Shown here piece after piece: positions 35,846-44,368 of a DNA stretch of 64,000 nt (position 1 is the first letter of the stretch; every line of letters begins with the position of its first letter). Made by a program: the position numbers and the translations under genes. A model generated the notes under the pieces. The model saw nothing but the letters and a program-made list of their open reading frames with translations. It was not told the DNA's origin and did not search any database. Source of the DNA: Methylosinus sp. PW1 (GTDB taxonomy: Bacteria > Pseudomonadota > Alphaproteobacteria > Rhizobiales > Beijerinckiaceae); assembly GCF_000745215.1 (NCBI RefSeq), contig NZ_JQNK01000009.1, forward strand, positions 1,798,001 through 1,862,000, written 5' to 3'.

Positions 35846-36973
35846 TTAGCGCGAGGGCCATGAAGCGCAAGACACTCCTGCATCGGACCGGCCACGATCG
35901 ACCCCATCGTCTTCGATTGAGCCGCGACGCATGAAGCGTGCATAGCCCGCCGAATCGCGATTTTCTCGAACAAAGAGCAAAGCGTCGGCATCCTCTTCGG
36001 AGAGAATCGCACGATGAATTTCGAAGAGCGCCTCCGCATAGCGGCGTCGAATCGAACTCGTCGCATCCAGATCGAGAATTTCGGCTAGCCATCGAAGCAG
36101 GAGGGGCTCGTCGAGAGGCGGAGTGAAAAAATTGAATCTCGGCATCAAATAGACTCTTCGATCGCGCACCGCGCGGACAATGCGCCATACACACGACTCG
36201 AACAGCTTCCCGGGCGGCTGGTCACTGATCGTCGAGTCGAGCAATATGACGTCCGGATCGATCCGCGCGACCGCTTCCACATCGACCAGTCCCCATGTCG
36301 ACGGACCGGCATTTCTGGCGCCGACGAATCGAAGCTCGTCGGTGAGATAGAATCGATTGTGACCAAGATATCCGAGACCGCCGTCAGCACCGTTGAAAAC
36401 TATGACGCGCGGGCTCTCTTTCGTCCTTTTGAGGCTCGCCTGGAGCGCTTCGCGCTCCACCCGAAATGCGTCCGCGAGACGTCGCGCTCTCTCTGAATTT
36501 CCGGTCAACGCGCCAATCGACGTCCAGATGCGCAGACGCGCCTCGAGATCGACCTCGGCGCCACCGATCGCGGTCGCCGGCAAGCCGAGACTGCGCGCCG
36601 CATCAGTGGAATGCTCCCAGACAACCACGGCGTCAGGATGAAGGTTTAGAATTTGCTCGCCGTCCCGCAGGTGAAACTCACCCGTTGCATCGACGCCGAT
36701 GGGAAGCGGATAGAGCCGATTGAGAAAATCCGTCTGGTGCCGCCGCACCGCCAAAGTCGATGCGCCTACGACGTGCTCGAGGCCATAGTCGAGGGTCGCA
36801 TAGGCCGCGAGCAGCGGCGCGAGGAGAACAGTGCGGCGCGGCGATTCGGCGCGCATGCTCTGCTGCTCACGCGGCGAGACCCTTGGCGGTGCCAAGGAAA
36901 GCAGGACGGCGAGCAATGGCGTCACCGCGAAGATTTCGAGGTAGCGGAATCGAGTCCGTTCTGCTGAAGCCAT
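35846..36973 (-). CDS. FecB/BtuF-type periplasmic metal-complex binding protein (cluster A)
   Basis: A 375-residue protein. One N-terminal hydrophobic segment (LEIFAVTPLLAVLLSLAPP) serves as signal or anchor. The two-lobed cluster-A binding protein pattern follows: DYGLEHVVGASTLAVRRHQT, then HPDAVVVWEH, ARIDPDVILLDSTISDQPPG and VWRIVRAVRDRRVYLMPRF. These proteins deliver iron-siderophore, haem or cobalamin-like ligands to FecCD-type permeases. The start codon overlaps the radical SAM stop by one base (TGATG). It is the paralogue of 42184-43311, though quite divergent. The last about 50 residues after the lobe look degenerate (DRGRSDAGVSCASWPSR). Confidence 0.8.
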   Translation of the reverse strand: MASAERTRFRYLEIFAVTPLLAVLLSLAPPRVSPREQQSMRAESPRRTVLLAPLLAAYATLDYGLEHVVGASTLAVRRHQTDFLNRLYPLPIGVDATGEFHLRDGEQILNLHPDAVVVWEHSTDAARSLGLPATAIGGAEVDLEARLRIWTSIGALTGNSERARRLADAFRVEREALQASLKRTKESPRVIVFNGADGGLGYLGHNRFYLTDELRFVGARNAGPSTWGLVDVEAVARIDPDVILLDSTISDQPPGKLFESCVWRIVRAVRDRRVYLMPRFNFFTPPLDEPLLLRWLAEILDLDATSSIRRRYAEALFEIHRAILSEEDADALLFVRENRDSAGYARFMRRGSIEDDGVDRGRSDAGVSCASWPSR

Positions 36974-37998
36974 CAGAGCTCCGTCAGATCGCGTTCGAAA
37001 GACGTCGGAATCGATATGAGAAAGCGATCGACGAGCAGGCGTTCGATCTCATAGCGATGCAAATAGATGCGCTCGTTCGTGCGATCGCCGAATTCTCGCG
37101 CGAGCTCGCCGAGCGGCGGAATCGCCTCATAGGCGCGTCTCGCCCTGTCGATCAGCGATTTCGTGATCTCCGATGACTCCTTCGTTTCGAACGCCTGGAT
37201 GCGAGAGACGTCGAGACGCACGTTGCAGAAGACCTCCTCCTGCCGAGTCTGTTCCGTCGCCAGCTCCTTCAACCATTCGCGTTCGGAGCGCCAAGTCGCG
37301 AAATGGGGCGAACGCATCTCGCACAATTCTCTCGGCAATGTGTCGCGCTCGCTTTCACCGATGCGGTCGGCTTCGAGAGCCTTGCCATGGCCCATATAGG
37401 CCGGGGGAAAGACCCAGCGATGATCGAGAGGCGCATTCAGCGTCTTCAATTTTTCGACGAGCTCCAAAATTCTCGGCGCTGTCGTCTTGGTCAGCAGCAG
37501 GCTCTGCCCGAGTTCCATGCCGAGCTCGGCGGCGACTTTCTGCAACATCCAAAGATAATCGAAATCGCCGCGGCGGCCATTGTAGCTGTCGTGCGTCTCG
37601 TTCATGCCGGCGAAAGTGGCGTGAATTGTTCTTACTCCAAAATCGCGCCAGTCTCGGAGCCAGGCTCGCGATTGCGCTTCGTCACGAAGCCGTAGTCCGC
37701 CGGTCGTGATCTGCTCGAGCGTGGGGAGGCCGAAGGCGCGCCGCATCGGCTCCATACGGCGCGCGCCTTCGGCTCCATATTCATAGGAGTAGTGGACGAT
37801 AGGGTGAACCTTCACTTCCTTGTCGCCATCGCGCGGCAACAGCCGCGCGAAGCGCATGACAAAATCCAGAAAATGTTCAAGAGGAAGGCGTCCGCCCGCC
37901 TTGTCGCCGATCGAGCAGTAGGAACAGGCGTGCGCGCAGTGCTGGACGGCGCCGGCGAGCCAGATCGTGGATATCCGCACATTCCGCTTGGGCGCCAT
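36973..37998 (-). CDS. Radical SAM protein (cluster A)
   Basis: 341 residues from the ATG at 37998 (MAPKRNVRISTIWLAGAVQH); the frame runs further upstream but then overlaps the receptor gene. CAHACSYCS gives the C-x3-C-x2-C that binds the 4Fe-4S cluster. Other conserved blocks shared with the cluster B paralogue are GLRLRDEAQSRAWLRDW, HATFAGMNETHDSYNGRRGD, the S-E-R-E-W block near the middle and RARRAYEAIPPLGEL. It must act in the cytoplasm on an unknown substrate. Placement between receptor and binding protein suggests it modifies an imported ligand or helps make one. Confidence 0.85.
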   Translation of the reverse strand: MAPKRNVRISTIWLAGAVQHCAHACSYCSIGDKAGGRLPLEHFLDFVMRFARLLPRDGDKEVKVHPIVHYSYEYGAEGARRMEPMRRAFGLPTLEQITTGGLRLRDEAQSRAWLRDWRDFGVRTIHATFAGMNETHDSYNGRRGDFDYLWMLQKVAAELGMELGQSLLLTKTTAPRILELVEKLKTLNAPLDHRWVFPPAYMGHGKALEADRIGESERDTLPRELCEMRSPHFATWRSEREWLKELATEQTRQEEVFCNVRLDVSRIQAFETKESSEITKSLIDRARRAYEAIPPLGELAREFGDRTNERIYLHRYEIERLLVDRFLISIPTSFERDLTEL

Positions 37999-38012
37999 GG
38001 AACGTGGCCCGG

Positions 38013-40286
38013 TCAAAAATGCATCGTCGCCGAAAGGCGTACGGTGAGTGGTTCGCCTGGCAGGCTGGGCGTCGACCAATATTTGTGGTTGGTGAGGTTG
38101 TCGATATTGAGAGCGAAAGTCGTTTGCTTGCCGTAGAGATCGAACTTGTAGCGGCCGCCGAGGCTGGCGACGGCGTAGCCAGGGATATAGAGTAGCGGCC
38201 CGGTCGACGCATTGGTGATCAGCTGACGGCTGTAATATTGGAAGCCGGCCGTGAGAGTGAGGCCCGGAATTTCGTCCACACTATATTCGCCGTAGAGCTT
38301 TGCCAAATAATTGGAGACGCCGGATGGCATTTGCCCGACGAGCGACGGATTGTTGGGCTGGCTCGTGATCTTCGTATCCATTGCAGTTCCGCCACCGAAT
38401 AAGGAGATATTGTCGGTGAGCTTGCCGGAGACGCCGATCTCGACGCCCTTGTGGGCTTCGAGTCCATCGGGAGAATAAGTATAGGATGTTCCCGACGCAT
38501 CGAGGGCATAGACGGAACTCGAGCGCGTGATGTCGAACAACGCCGCGGTGACCAGCATATCGCCGATCGTCGCCTTCGCTCCGACCTCCAAGGACTTGCT
38601 GGCGCGCGCCGGCGCAGGGCCTGGATTGCTGACAGGAAGTCCCCGATAGGTCTGCGATGCGACGCCGCCGATCGTCAGCCCTTCTTGATAGGTGAAATAG
38701 GTCGACACGGTGGGAATCGGCTTGAAAATGATCGACCCGCTCGGACTCATCCGTGAGGCCGAGTAGCGACCCGTCACTTGGCCGAGCGTGCTGCTGCCGA
38801 GGCTAGTGTCCCAATCCCATTCCGTGACGCGCGCATAATTCGCTCCCATCAAGAGTGTGAGAGCTTCGCCGATCTCGAGCCGCTCGACGAAAGGAATGGA
38901 CTGAAATCGATATTGCCACGATTTGTAGGCGGGGCCGCTTCCATTCGGGTTGAGCCCAGCCGCGAGGGCCGATGCGTTTTGAGCGGCCGTGGACGACTGG
39001 TCATCATTGAAAAGATTGAAACCCTTTGGGTAGGCGAGCTGCCGATTGCTCGCCGGCTGCAGCAATATGCTGTCATGGATCGAATAGCCCGTCGTGAAGG
39101 TGCTCTTCGTTCCGAAGAGATCGAACTTCAGATCGGCGAAGGCGTTGCCGTCGAAGTCCCTCACGTCATAGCCGATGGATTTGTTCAGGAACTGCGAATA
39201 GGAGCCGTCATTGGCGACTTGCAGATTCGTCGCGTAGAGAAAATTTTCTTTTGTGTCGTTGTATTGGAATCCGCCGCGCAGGCTCAGGAACGAGACGGGG
39301 TCGGAGCGCCAGCGCACGCCAGCGCGATTGTTGATCCATTCGGCGTAGGAAAAGCGTGGCGCGCCTCCTCGCGACGAAAGGTCCGGCGCCGAGACATAGA
39401 GCCCCCTGAGATCCCAAGTCAGCGTCGGGCCCCATATCTTCCAATCCTGATGCGAATAATCGAGCTGTATGAGCGTCGTATCGGTCAATCTGAAATCGAG
39501 CGCGCCGCTGATCAGCCCTTTTCGGATGGATTGATTCTGGATCGCAGTGTCTCCGAGTCCCTGGCCGGCGACGTTGATGCGATAGCCGATCCTGTCGGAG
39601 CCGAAGAGGGGCCCGGAGAAGTCTCCGTGCGCATAACCGCTCGTCCCGCCGCGGTTGCCGACGGTGATCGATGCGAGCGGCGTCGCGGTCGGTCGCTTGG
39701 TCACGTAATTCACGACGCCGCCGACCTGATAATTGGTCGCGCCATAGAGGAAGCCGGACACTCCGGACAATTGCTCGATGCGCTCCTTGTCCTCCACCGC
39801 GATCGAGCCGAAATTTCCCATGCTCTGCACGAATCCGTCGATCGCCGTCGTCATGTTGAAGCCGCGCGAAAGATAGCGCGCGCCTACGCCCGAACTGTCG
39901 CTCGACGTCACCTGAACGCTGGGCGTCATGGCGAGAGCCTTGTCGCCGGACGGCGATAGGGTGTTGGTGATGAAATCGGAAGAAACGACGCTGAAGGAGT
40001 AGGGCAGATCCAGAATCTTCTGCTGATCGAAGAATCCGGGGCTGGATAGCAGGTTCGCGCGATAGCCGTCGCCGGCCGCGCCGTCCCGCTGCAACGCTTG
40101 GTCGCGCGTAGGCGGCGCCGATGCGCCGACATCGATCGGAGGGAGCGACGTCGCCTCGTCCGCATGCGCCTCGTCCGACGCGACGCTGGGAAGGATGGCG
40201 GCGACGCAAAGCAGACCAATCGCGGGCGTCGTCGCAATCGCCTTCCTGTCGCCACGGCGACGCCCGTACCCTGCTCGATCTCCCAT
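38013..40286 (-). CDS. TonB-dependent outer-membrane receptor (cluster A)
   Basis: A 757-residue protein. The signal peptide spans about residues 15-42 (TPAIGLLCVAAILPSVASDE). The plug domain (about 70-200) contains PYSFSVVSSDFI, ARYLSRGFNMTTAIDGFVQS and EDKERIEQLSGVSGFLYGAT. The beta-barrel ends with TTFALNIDNLTNHKYWSTP and the terminal aromatic MHF, as in siderophore receptors. A TonB-box-like stretch may lie near SLPPIDV. It takes up a large metal complex across the outer membrane. It starts the leftward operon receptor-radical SAM-binding protein; a ModE-box-like operator lies 30-57 bp upstream. Confidence 0.92.
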   Translation of the reverse strand: MGDRAGYGRRRGDRKAIATTPAIGLLCVAAILPSVASDEAHADEATSLPPIDVGASAPPTRDQALQRDGAAGDGYRANLLSSPGFFDQQKILDLPYSFSVVSSDFITNTLSPSGDKALAMTPSVQVTSSDSSGVGARYLSRGFNMTTAIDGFVQSMGNFGSIAVEDKERIEQLSGVSGFLYGATNYQVGGVVNYVTKRPTATPLASITVGNRGGTSGYAHGDFSGPLFGSDRIGYRINVAGQGLGDTAIQNQSIRKGLISGALDFRLTDTTLIQLDYSHQDWKIWGPTLTWDLRGLYVSAPDLSSRGGAPRFSYAEWINNRAGVRWRSDPVSFLSLRGGFQYNDTKENFLYATNLQVANDGSYSQFLNKSIGYDVRDFDGNAFADLKFDLFGTKSTFTTGYSIHDSILLQPASNRQLAYPKGFNLFNDDQSSTAAQNASALAAGLNPNGSGPAYKSWQYRFQSIPFVERLEIGEALTLLMGANYARVTEWDWDTSLGSSTLGQVTGRYSASRMSPSGSIIFKPIPTVSTYFTYQEGLTIGGVASQTYRGLPVSNPGPAPARASKSLEVGAKATIGDMLVTAALFDITRSSSVYALDASGTSYTYSPDGLEAHKGVEIGVSGKLTDNISLFGGGTAMDTKITSQPNNPSLVGQMPSGVSNYLAKLYGEYSVDEIPGLTLTAGFQYYSRQLITNASTGPLLYIPGYAVASLGGRYKFDLYGKQTTFALNIDNLTNHKYWSTPSLPGEPLTVRLSATMHF

Positions 40287-40315
40287 TGTCTTACCCCTTA
40301 GCTTCTGGCTCTAAG

Positions 40316-40343
40316 CAGCTATATAAATGAGATACATATGAAG
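40316..40343. promoter_or_regulatory. ModE-box-like operator before the cluster A receptor
   Basis: CAGCTATATA (40316-40325), seven nucleotides, then TACATATGAAG (40333-40343). This fits the ModE consensus ATCGnTATATA - 6/7 nt - TATATAnCGAT in layout and in most positions. It sits in the divergent region between the receptor and the ModE-like gene. An overlapping dyad CATATGAA/TTCATATG (40335-40342 and 40365-40372) may be a second regulatory site. Confidence 0.5.
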
Positions 40344-40445
40344 TCAATATCATAGGTTATTTAATTCATATGAAGAGGTGCTCTCGCCATTCGCGGCGGT
40401 TTCGGCTAGTGTCGACGGCGTCTGAATCACGACTCGAATACGAAT

Positions 40446-40901
40446 ATGGGAACGGAAATGCCTGCCTATATGTTTCTCCGATTGGATTTCGCGTCGGGCC
40501 GCAACTTGGGGCCGAGCCGCACGGCGTTGCTCGAAGGAATCGATCGACTCGGCTCGATTTCGGCCGGAGCGCGCGAGGCGGGCATGACGTTTCGTCAGGC
40601 TTGGTCTGTGGTGAAACTGATGAATGAGAGCTTTCCAGAACCCGTCGTCGAAGCAAGATCGAGAGTTGCGGGAAGCGGAGCGTCGCTCACACCTCTCGGA
40701 AAGACGCTCGTTTCTATCTATCGAGCGATGGAGGATGATGCTTATCATGCGCTCGAGAAGCATCTCGTCGCGTTGGAGGGGGTTCTCGGCGAAGATCATG
40801 AAGCCGTTCCGGAAATCGCCAAATGGGCGCGGATTCGGCATTACGGCGAGCAAATGACGTCACGTCGAACGACGGCGGAGGCGGTGGCGACGAACAAATG
40901 A
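40446..40901 (+). CDS. ModE-like transcriptional regulator, DNA-binding domain only
   Basis: A 151-residue protein. The segments LLEGIDRLGSISAGAREAGM, TFRQAWSVVKLMNESFPEPV and GASLTPLGKTLVSIYRAMED match the winged-helix N-terminal domain of ModE (E. coli ModE has 262 residues). The C-terminal molybdate-binding (Mop/TOBE) part is absent, so metal sensing would have to occur otherwise. It is transcribed divergently from the receptor, and ModE-like boxes flank it on both sides. It likely controls both clusters and itself. Confidence 0.85.
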   Translation: MGTEMPAYMFLRLDFASGRNLGPSRTALLEGIDRLGSISAGAREAGMTFRQAWSVVKLMNESFPEPVVEARSRVAGSGASLTPLGKTLVSIYRAMEDDAYHALEKHLVALEGVLGEDHEAVPEIAKWARIRHYGEQMTSRRTTAEAVATNK

Positions 40902-41048
40902 ACGCGCGCTCACCGTCGCGATCCTTCTCCAGCATCCTCCAATTGTCTCAGCCCAAAGCGAGCGGGGATTTTGCCGTCGATGGGAGGGGCGGATAACTGC
41001 ATGCGCTTCGGCGCCGGAACGACCACCTTTTGCGTCTTCGATCTTGCA

Positions 41049-41075
41049 TGCGATAAAAGGCGACTATATAGCGAT
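41049..41075. promoter_or_regulatory. ModE-box-like operator before the cluster A permease
   Basis: TGCGATAAAA (41049-41058), six nucleotides, then TATATAGCGAT (41065-41075). The right half is an exact ModE half-site by the E. coli consensus. It ends 44 bp before the TTG start of the broken permease. Confidence 0.55.
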
Positions 41076-41119
41076 ACTCGGTCGCCCGGGAGCGGCGTCG
41101 CCAGCCAGGAGTCGGTTCT

Positions 41120-41988
41120 TTGGCGTTCGGTGTAGTCGCTCGGGGCGATACATACCGTAATCGGATCGTCGAGACCCTGCCGCTGTTTCTTTTCCTGGTG
41201 CTTGTGGCGTTGATATTGTTTTCGCTCACGCTAGGGCGCTATCCTGTCCCCTTCGCCGACATCGCCCACATCCTCTTCACCACCTTCCCCATCAACGCCA
41301 AGGTCGATTACGAGAACGCGCCCTGGGTGGTTGTCGAGATCGTACGCATTTTGCTCGTCACTCTGTGCGGCATGGGGCTTTCCATGGCGGGCGCGACCAT
41401 GCAGGGCGTGTTTCGCAATCCGCTCGTCGGGCCGGAGATCGCCGGCGTCTCCTCCGGAGCTTCGCTCGGCGGCGTCACCGCGATCCTGCTCTCCTGGCCG
41501 CCGCTCACGATCGTCGGCCTGGCGTTCGGCTCGGGCCTGCTGGCGTTCGCTGCCGCTTTCGGATTGGCGAAGCTCGCCGGCCGCGCGACCACGCTGGCGC
41601 TCGTCCTCTCCGGCGTCATCATCCTCGGCTTCTGCAGCGCGATCGTCGGCCTGTTGCAAACCCTCGCCGATCCGATGACCAAGCTCCCCTCGATCGTCTA
41701 TTGGCTGCTCGGCAGCTTCGCCGGCGCGACTTATGGAGAAAAGTGGCGATCGTCGCCAGCGTGACGCTCGTCGCCAAGACATTGTTGCTGGCCCTGCGCT
41801 GGCGGATCAATCTTTTGTCGCTCGGCGAGACGGACGCGGAGGCGCTCGGCGTGAATGTCGAGGCGCTGCGCTGGGGATTGATGGGGCTCGTCGCCGTCAT
41901 GGTGGCGGCGCAAGTCTCGGTCAGCGGGGGCGTCGGCTGGGTTGGGCTGATCGTGCCGCATATGGCGCGCATGCTGGTCGGCATCTAG
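41120..41988 (+). pseudogene. FecCD-type ABC permease, decayed copy (cluster A)
   Basis: It starts at TTG 41120 with AGGAG upstream and is closely similar to the intact permease at 48687-49745 (shared LTLGRYPVPFADI/V, GVFRNPLVGPEIAGVSSGA, LPSIVYWLLGSFAGATY). Three defects are visible. A 9-nt deletion near 41346 removes M-P-R from the conserved VRMPRILL, apparently between CGCAT direct repeats. A +1 frameshift near 41737 (TATGGAGAAAAGTGG) follows GATY. The continuing frame (KVAIVASVTLVAKTLLLALR) stops at MLVGI, about 70 residues early. No ABC ATPase follows. The product cannot work. Confidence 0.9.
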
Positions 41989-42183
41989 ACTAGTTCTCTC
42001 GAGGCTTTAGACTCATGTGCGCAGCGGATCCACATGAGGCAGGCTATGACGCAGCACCGCATCCGACGACGAGCAATTGCACAAATAGCGGAGGCCCGAT
42101 GCGTTTACTGGTCTCCGCGATCAGAAGTAGAAGTCCCTTCAAATTCTAGATAGAAGCCGCCCCGAAAGCCTGTCTCGGTCTCT

Positions 42184-43311
42184 TCACTTCGCGGACGCGC
42201 GCCGCTCGGATGAGAAGCGGCCATAGCCGAAGGAGCGTCGATTGGCCTCGACGGCGAGCAACTCGTCGATGGCCTCGTCGTCGAGATCATAGCTGAAGGC
42301 GTCATGATAGGCGAGGCGCACCGCCACGCGCATATCGCCCGCATCGACGCCTGGATGCAGCAGCTCGGCCAGCCATCGCACGAGCAGCGGATCGAACACG
42401 GGCGCGAGAAAATTCGGGAAATCCGGCATGCGATAGACTTTGCTGGCGCGAACCGCACGGAGCAGCCGCCAGGCGGGATCGTCGAGGAGAGCGCGCGGAT
42501 CGAGCGGCGCAGGAAATGCCTGCAGCAAAATGACGTCCGGATCGAAGAGCGCCAGCTGCTCGAGCGAGAAAGTCGCGGTCGCCGCGCCGACACGCGCGAC
42601 ATTAACGCCGCGCACGAGATCGAGCCGCTCATTGAGATAATATTTCGATCCCCCGACCCAGCTTTTCGCGGAATTGGCCACGACGGCGAGCACGCTCACG
42701 GGCTTTTCGTCGCCGCGCAGGCTCGCCGCGATCGCCGCCATATCCGCGTCATAACGCGCGAGAGTGGGGCCGACGATCGCCGAAGCCCCGCAGAGTTCCG
42801 CCATTTTGCGCCACAGCCCGATTTCGCTCCGCATGAGCGGAAAACTGTTCTGGAAGGCGACGAATTCTAGGGCGGGCGCTTTTTCGAAAATGCGGAATTG
42901 CGCCGCCCAGCCGAGCGCCGCGTCCGGCGACAGCTTCAACGTTTCCTCGAAATTCGGGATGTCGAAGCCGCCGACCCGAGCGAGCCCCCTCGCCTGCGGA
43001 AATACTCGATCGAGAAGGCCAGCTCTCATCGACGACAGGCCGAGCTCGCTCGCGCCGACCACTCTGTCGAGGCTGTGAGTCAATGACAGAAAGGTCGGTA
43101 GAATATTGGCGGTGAAGACCATGCGGCGCGGCGGCGCGGAAAAATCATGCGCGCGGCCCAGCATGTCGACATAGGGCGACGTCGAGGCGCGCGTGGCTTT
43201 CGGCCGGACCTTCGGCGCGAGCAGTCCGATGACGAGAGCGAGTCCGCAAGCGACGGCGAAGCCGGCGCTTTGCAGGCGACCGTCACCGCCTCTCGATCGC
43301 CGATGGCGCAT
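42184..43311 (-). CDS. FecB/BtuF-type periplasmic metal-complex binding protein (cluster B)
   Basis: A 375-residue protein. A signal or anchor segment lies near residues 14-30 (AGFAVACGLALVIGLLAPKV). Binding-protein motifs are YVDMLGRAHDFSAPPRRMVF, LDRVVGASELGLSSMRAGLL, KLSPDAALGWAAQF, LALFDPDVILLQAFPAPLDP and RLLRAVRASKVYRMPDFPNF. It should carry the ligand from the TonB receptor to the permease encoded at 48687. It is the last gene of the leftward cluster B operon, starting one base after the radical SAM stop. It lacks the degenerate tail of its cluster A relative. Confidence 0.85.
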   Translation of the reverse strand: MRHRRSRGGDGRLQSAGFAVACGLALVIGLLAPKVRPKATRASTSPYVDMLGRAHDFSAPPRRMVFTANILPTFLSLTHSLDRVVGASELGLSSMRAGLLDRVFPQARGLARVGGFDIPNFEETLKLSPDAALGWAAQFRIFEKAPALEFVAFQNSFPLMRSEIGLWRKMAELCGASAIVGPTLARYDADMAAIAASLRGDEKPVSVLAVVANSAKSWVGGSKYYLNERLDLVRGVNVARVGAATATFSLEQLALFDPDVILLQAFPAPLDPRALLDDPAWRLLRAVRASKVYRMPDFPNFLAPVFDPLLVRWLAELLHPGVDAGDMRVAVRLAYHDAFSYDLDDEAIDELLAVEANRRSFGYGRFSSERRASAK

Positions 43312-43312
43312 C

Positions 43313-44350
43313 TCAGTTTCCCATTTGCAGATGGGTGAGCTGACGCTCGAAATCGGTCGGATGCTCCGCGAGATGGAGATCGAGCCATTTCATCTCCACG
43401 CAGCGCTGGAGCGGATAGATCTTCGTCCCGTCACGATCGCCGTAGCGATCGCATAATTCCGCGAGCGATGGAATGGCGGCATAGGCGGCGCGCGTGCGCG
43501 TCCGGTAATCGTCGACGATCGCCGCGCCGCTCATGCTCTCCAGCGCATCGATATTGTCGTCGTCGACATTGATGATGAGATCGAATTCGCGCGGCTCCGC
43601 CTCCTCCGACCGAATGCGCTCGATCCATTCGCGCTCGGATCGCCAGACCTCGTCGCGCATAGACCCTTCCGGCAGAGCCTCGAGCCATTTGCGGAGGGTG
43701 TCGCGCGTCCTCTCGTCGATCCGCTCGTCCTCGTGCCGCACGCCCCAGCCGAAATAGAAGAATGGGCAGAGATAGCGCCACCCGCCGGGGTTTTGCGGCA
43801 GCCGATCCAATCGCGCATTGAGCGCGGGCAGATCGGCGAGCGTGCTCGTGGCGACGAAGAGCCGCGCGCCGAGCGCCATGCCGAGCGCGCCTGCCACCTC
43901 GAGCGTCGACATGATGAGATCGAAATTGCCGCGCCTGCCGTTCCAATGATCGTGAACCGCGCCGACGCCGGCGAGCGAGGCATGGACCGTCTTGCAGCCG
44001 AACGCCTGTCGCTCGAGGAGCCATTCGCGCAGCTCGTCTCTGCTCCGCTCGCGCAGGCCGCCGAGCGTAATGCCCGAAAGAGGCGGATAGCGCCTCGGAA
44101 AGCGCCGATCCAGCGCCTGGATGAGCTCGAGCGTCGCACGATCATAATCGGAGGTGTAGTTGAGCACATAGCCGACGGAAGCGGCCTCCCTGTTCTGCTC
44201 CTCCCATTCGAGCAACCGCTCGACGACTCTGGAGAAGCGCGCCGAATCCATGCGGGCGAGCGTCTTGTCGCCCATCAGGCAATATTTGCAGCTATGGGCG
44301 CATGGAAAGAGCTTCGCATGCACATGTATGGCTTGGCGTCGCAGCGTCAT
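43313..44350 (-). CDS. Radical SAM protein (cluster B)
   Basis: A 345-residue protein starting MTLRRQAIHVHAKLFPCAHS. The cluster motif is CAHSCKYCL (C-x3-C-x2-C), near residues 17-24. Blocks shared with 36973-37998 are GLRERSRDELREWLLE, HASLAGVGAVHDHWNGRRGN, GALGMALGARLFVATS, VWRSEREWIERIRS and RAAYAAIPSLAELCDRYGDR. No extra cysteine-rich SPASM-type tail is seen. It starts 18 nt after the receptor gene. The two paralogues define a family I cannot match to a named radical SAM enzyme. Confidence 0.88.
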   Translation of the reverse strand: MTLRRQAIHVHAKLFPCAHSCKYCLMGDKTLARMDSARFSRVVERLLEWEEQNREAASVGYVLNYTSDYDRATLELIQALDRRFPRRYPPLSGITLGGLRERSRDELREWLLERQAFGCKTVHASLAGVGAVHDHWNGRRGNFDLIMSTLEVAGALGMALGARLFVATSTLADLPALNARLDRLPQNPGGWRYLCPFFYFGWGVRHEDERIDERTRDTLRKWLEALPEGSMRDEVWRSEREWIERIRSEEAEPREFDLIINVDDDNIDALESMSGAAIVDDYRTRTRAAYAAIPSLAELCDRYGDRDGTKIYPLQRCVEMKWLDLHLAEHPTDFERQLTHLQMGN

Positions 44351-44368
44351 GCGCCCATCTTTCCCGCG

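Noticed and set aside
41365..41988. A separate gene in the second frame of permease A
   Set aside because: Its first 120 codons are a shadow of the permease; only the end after 41737 is permease sequence, so it reflects the frameshift.
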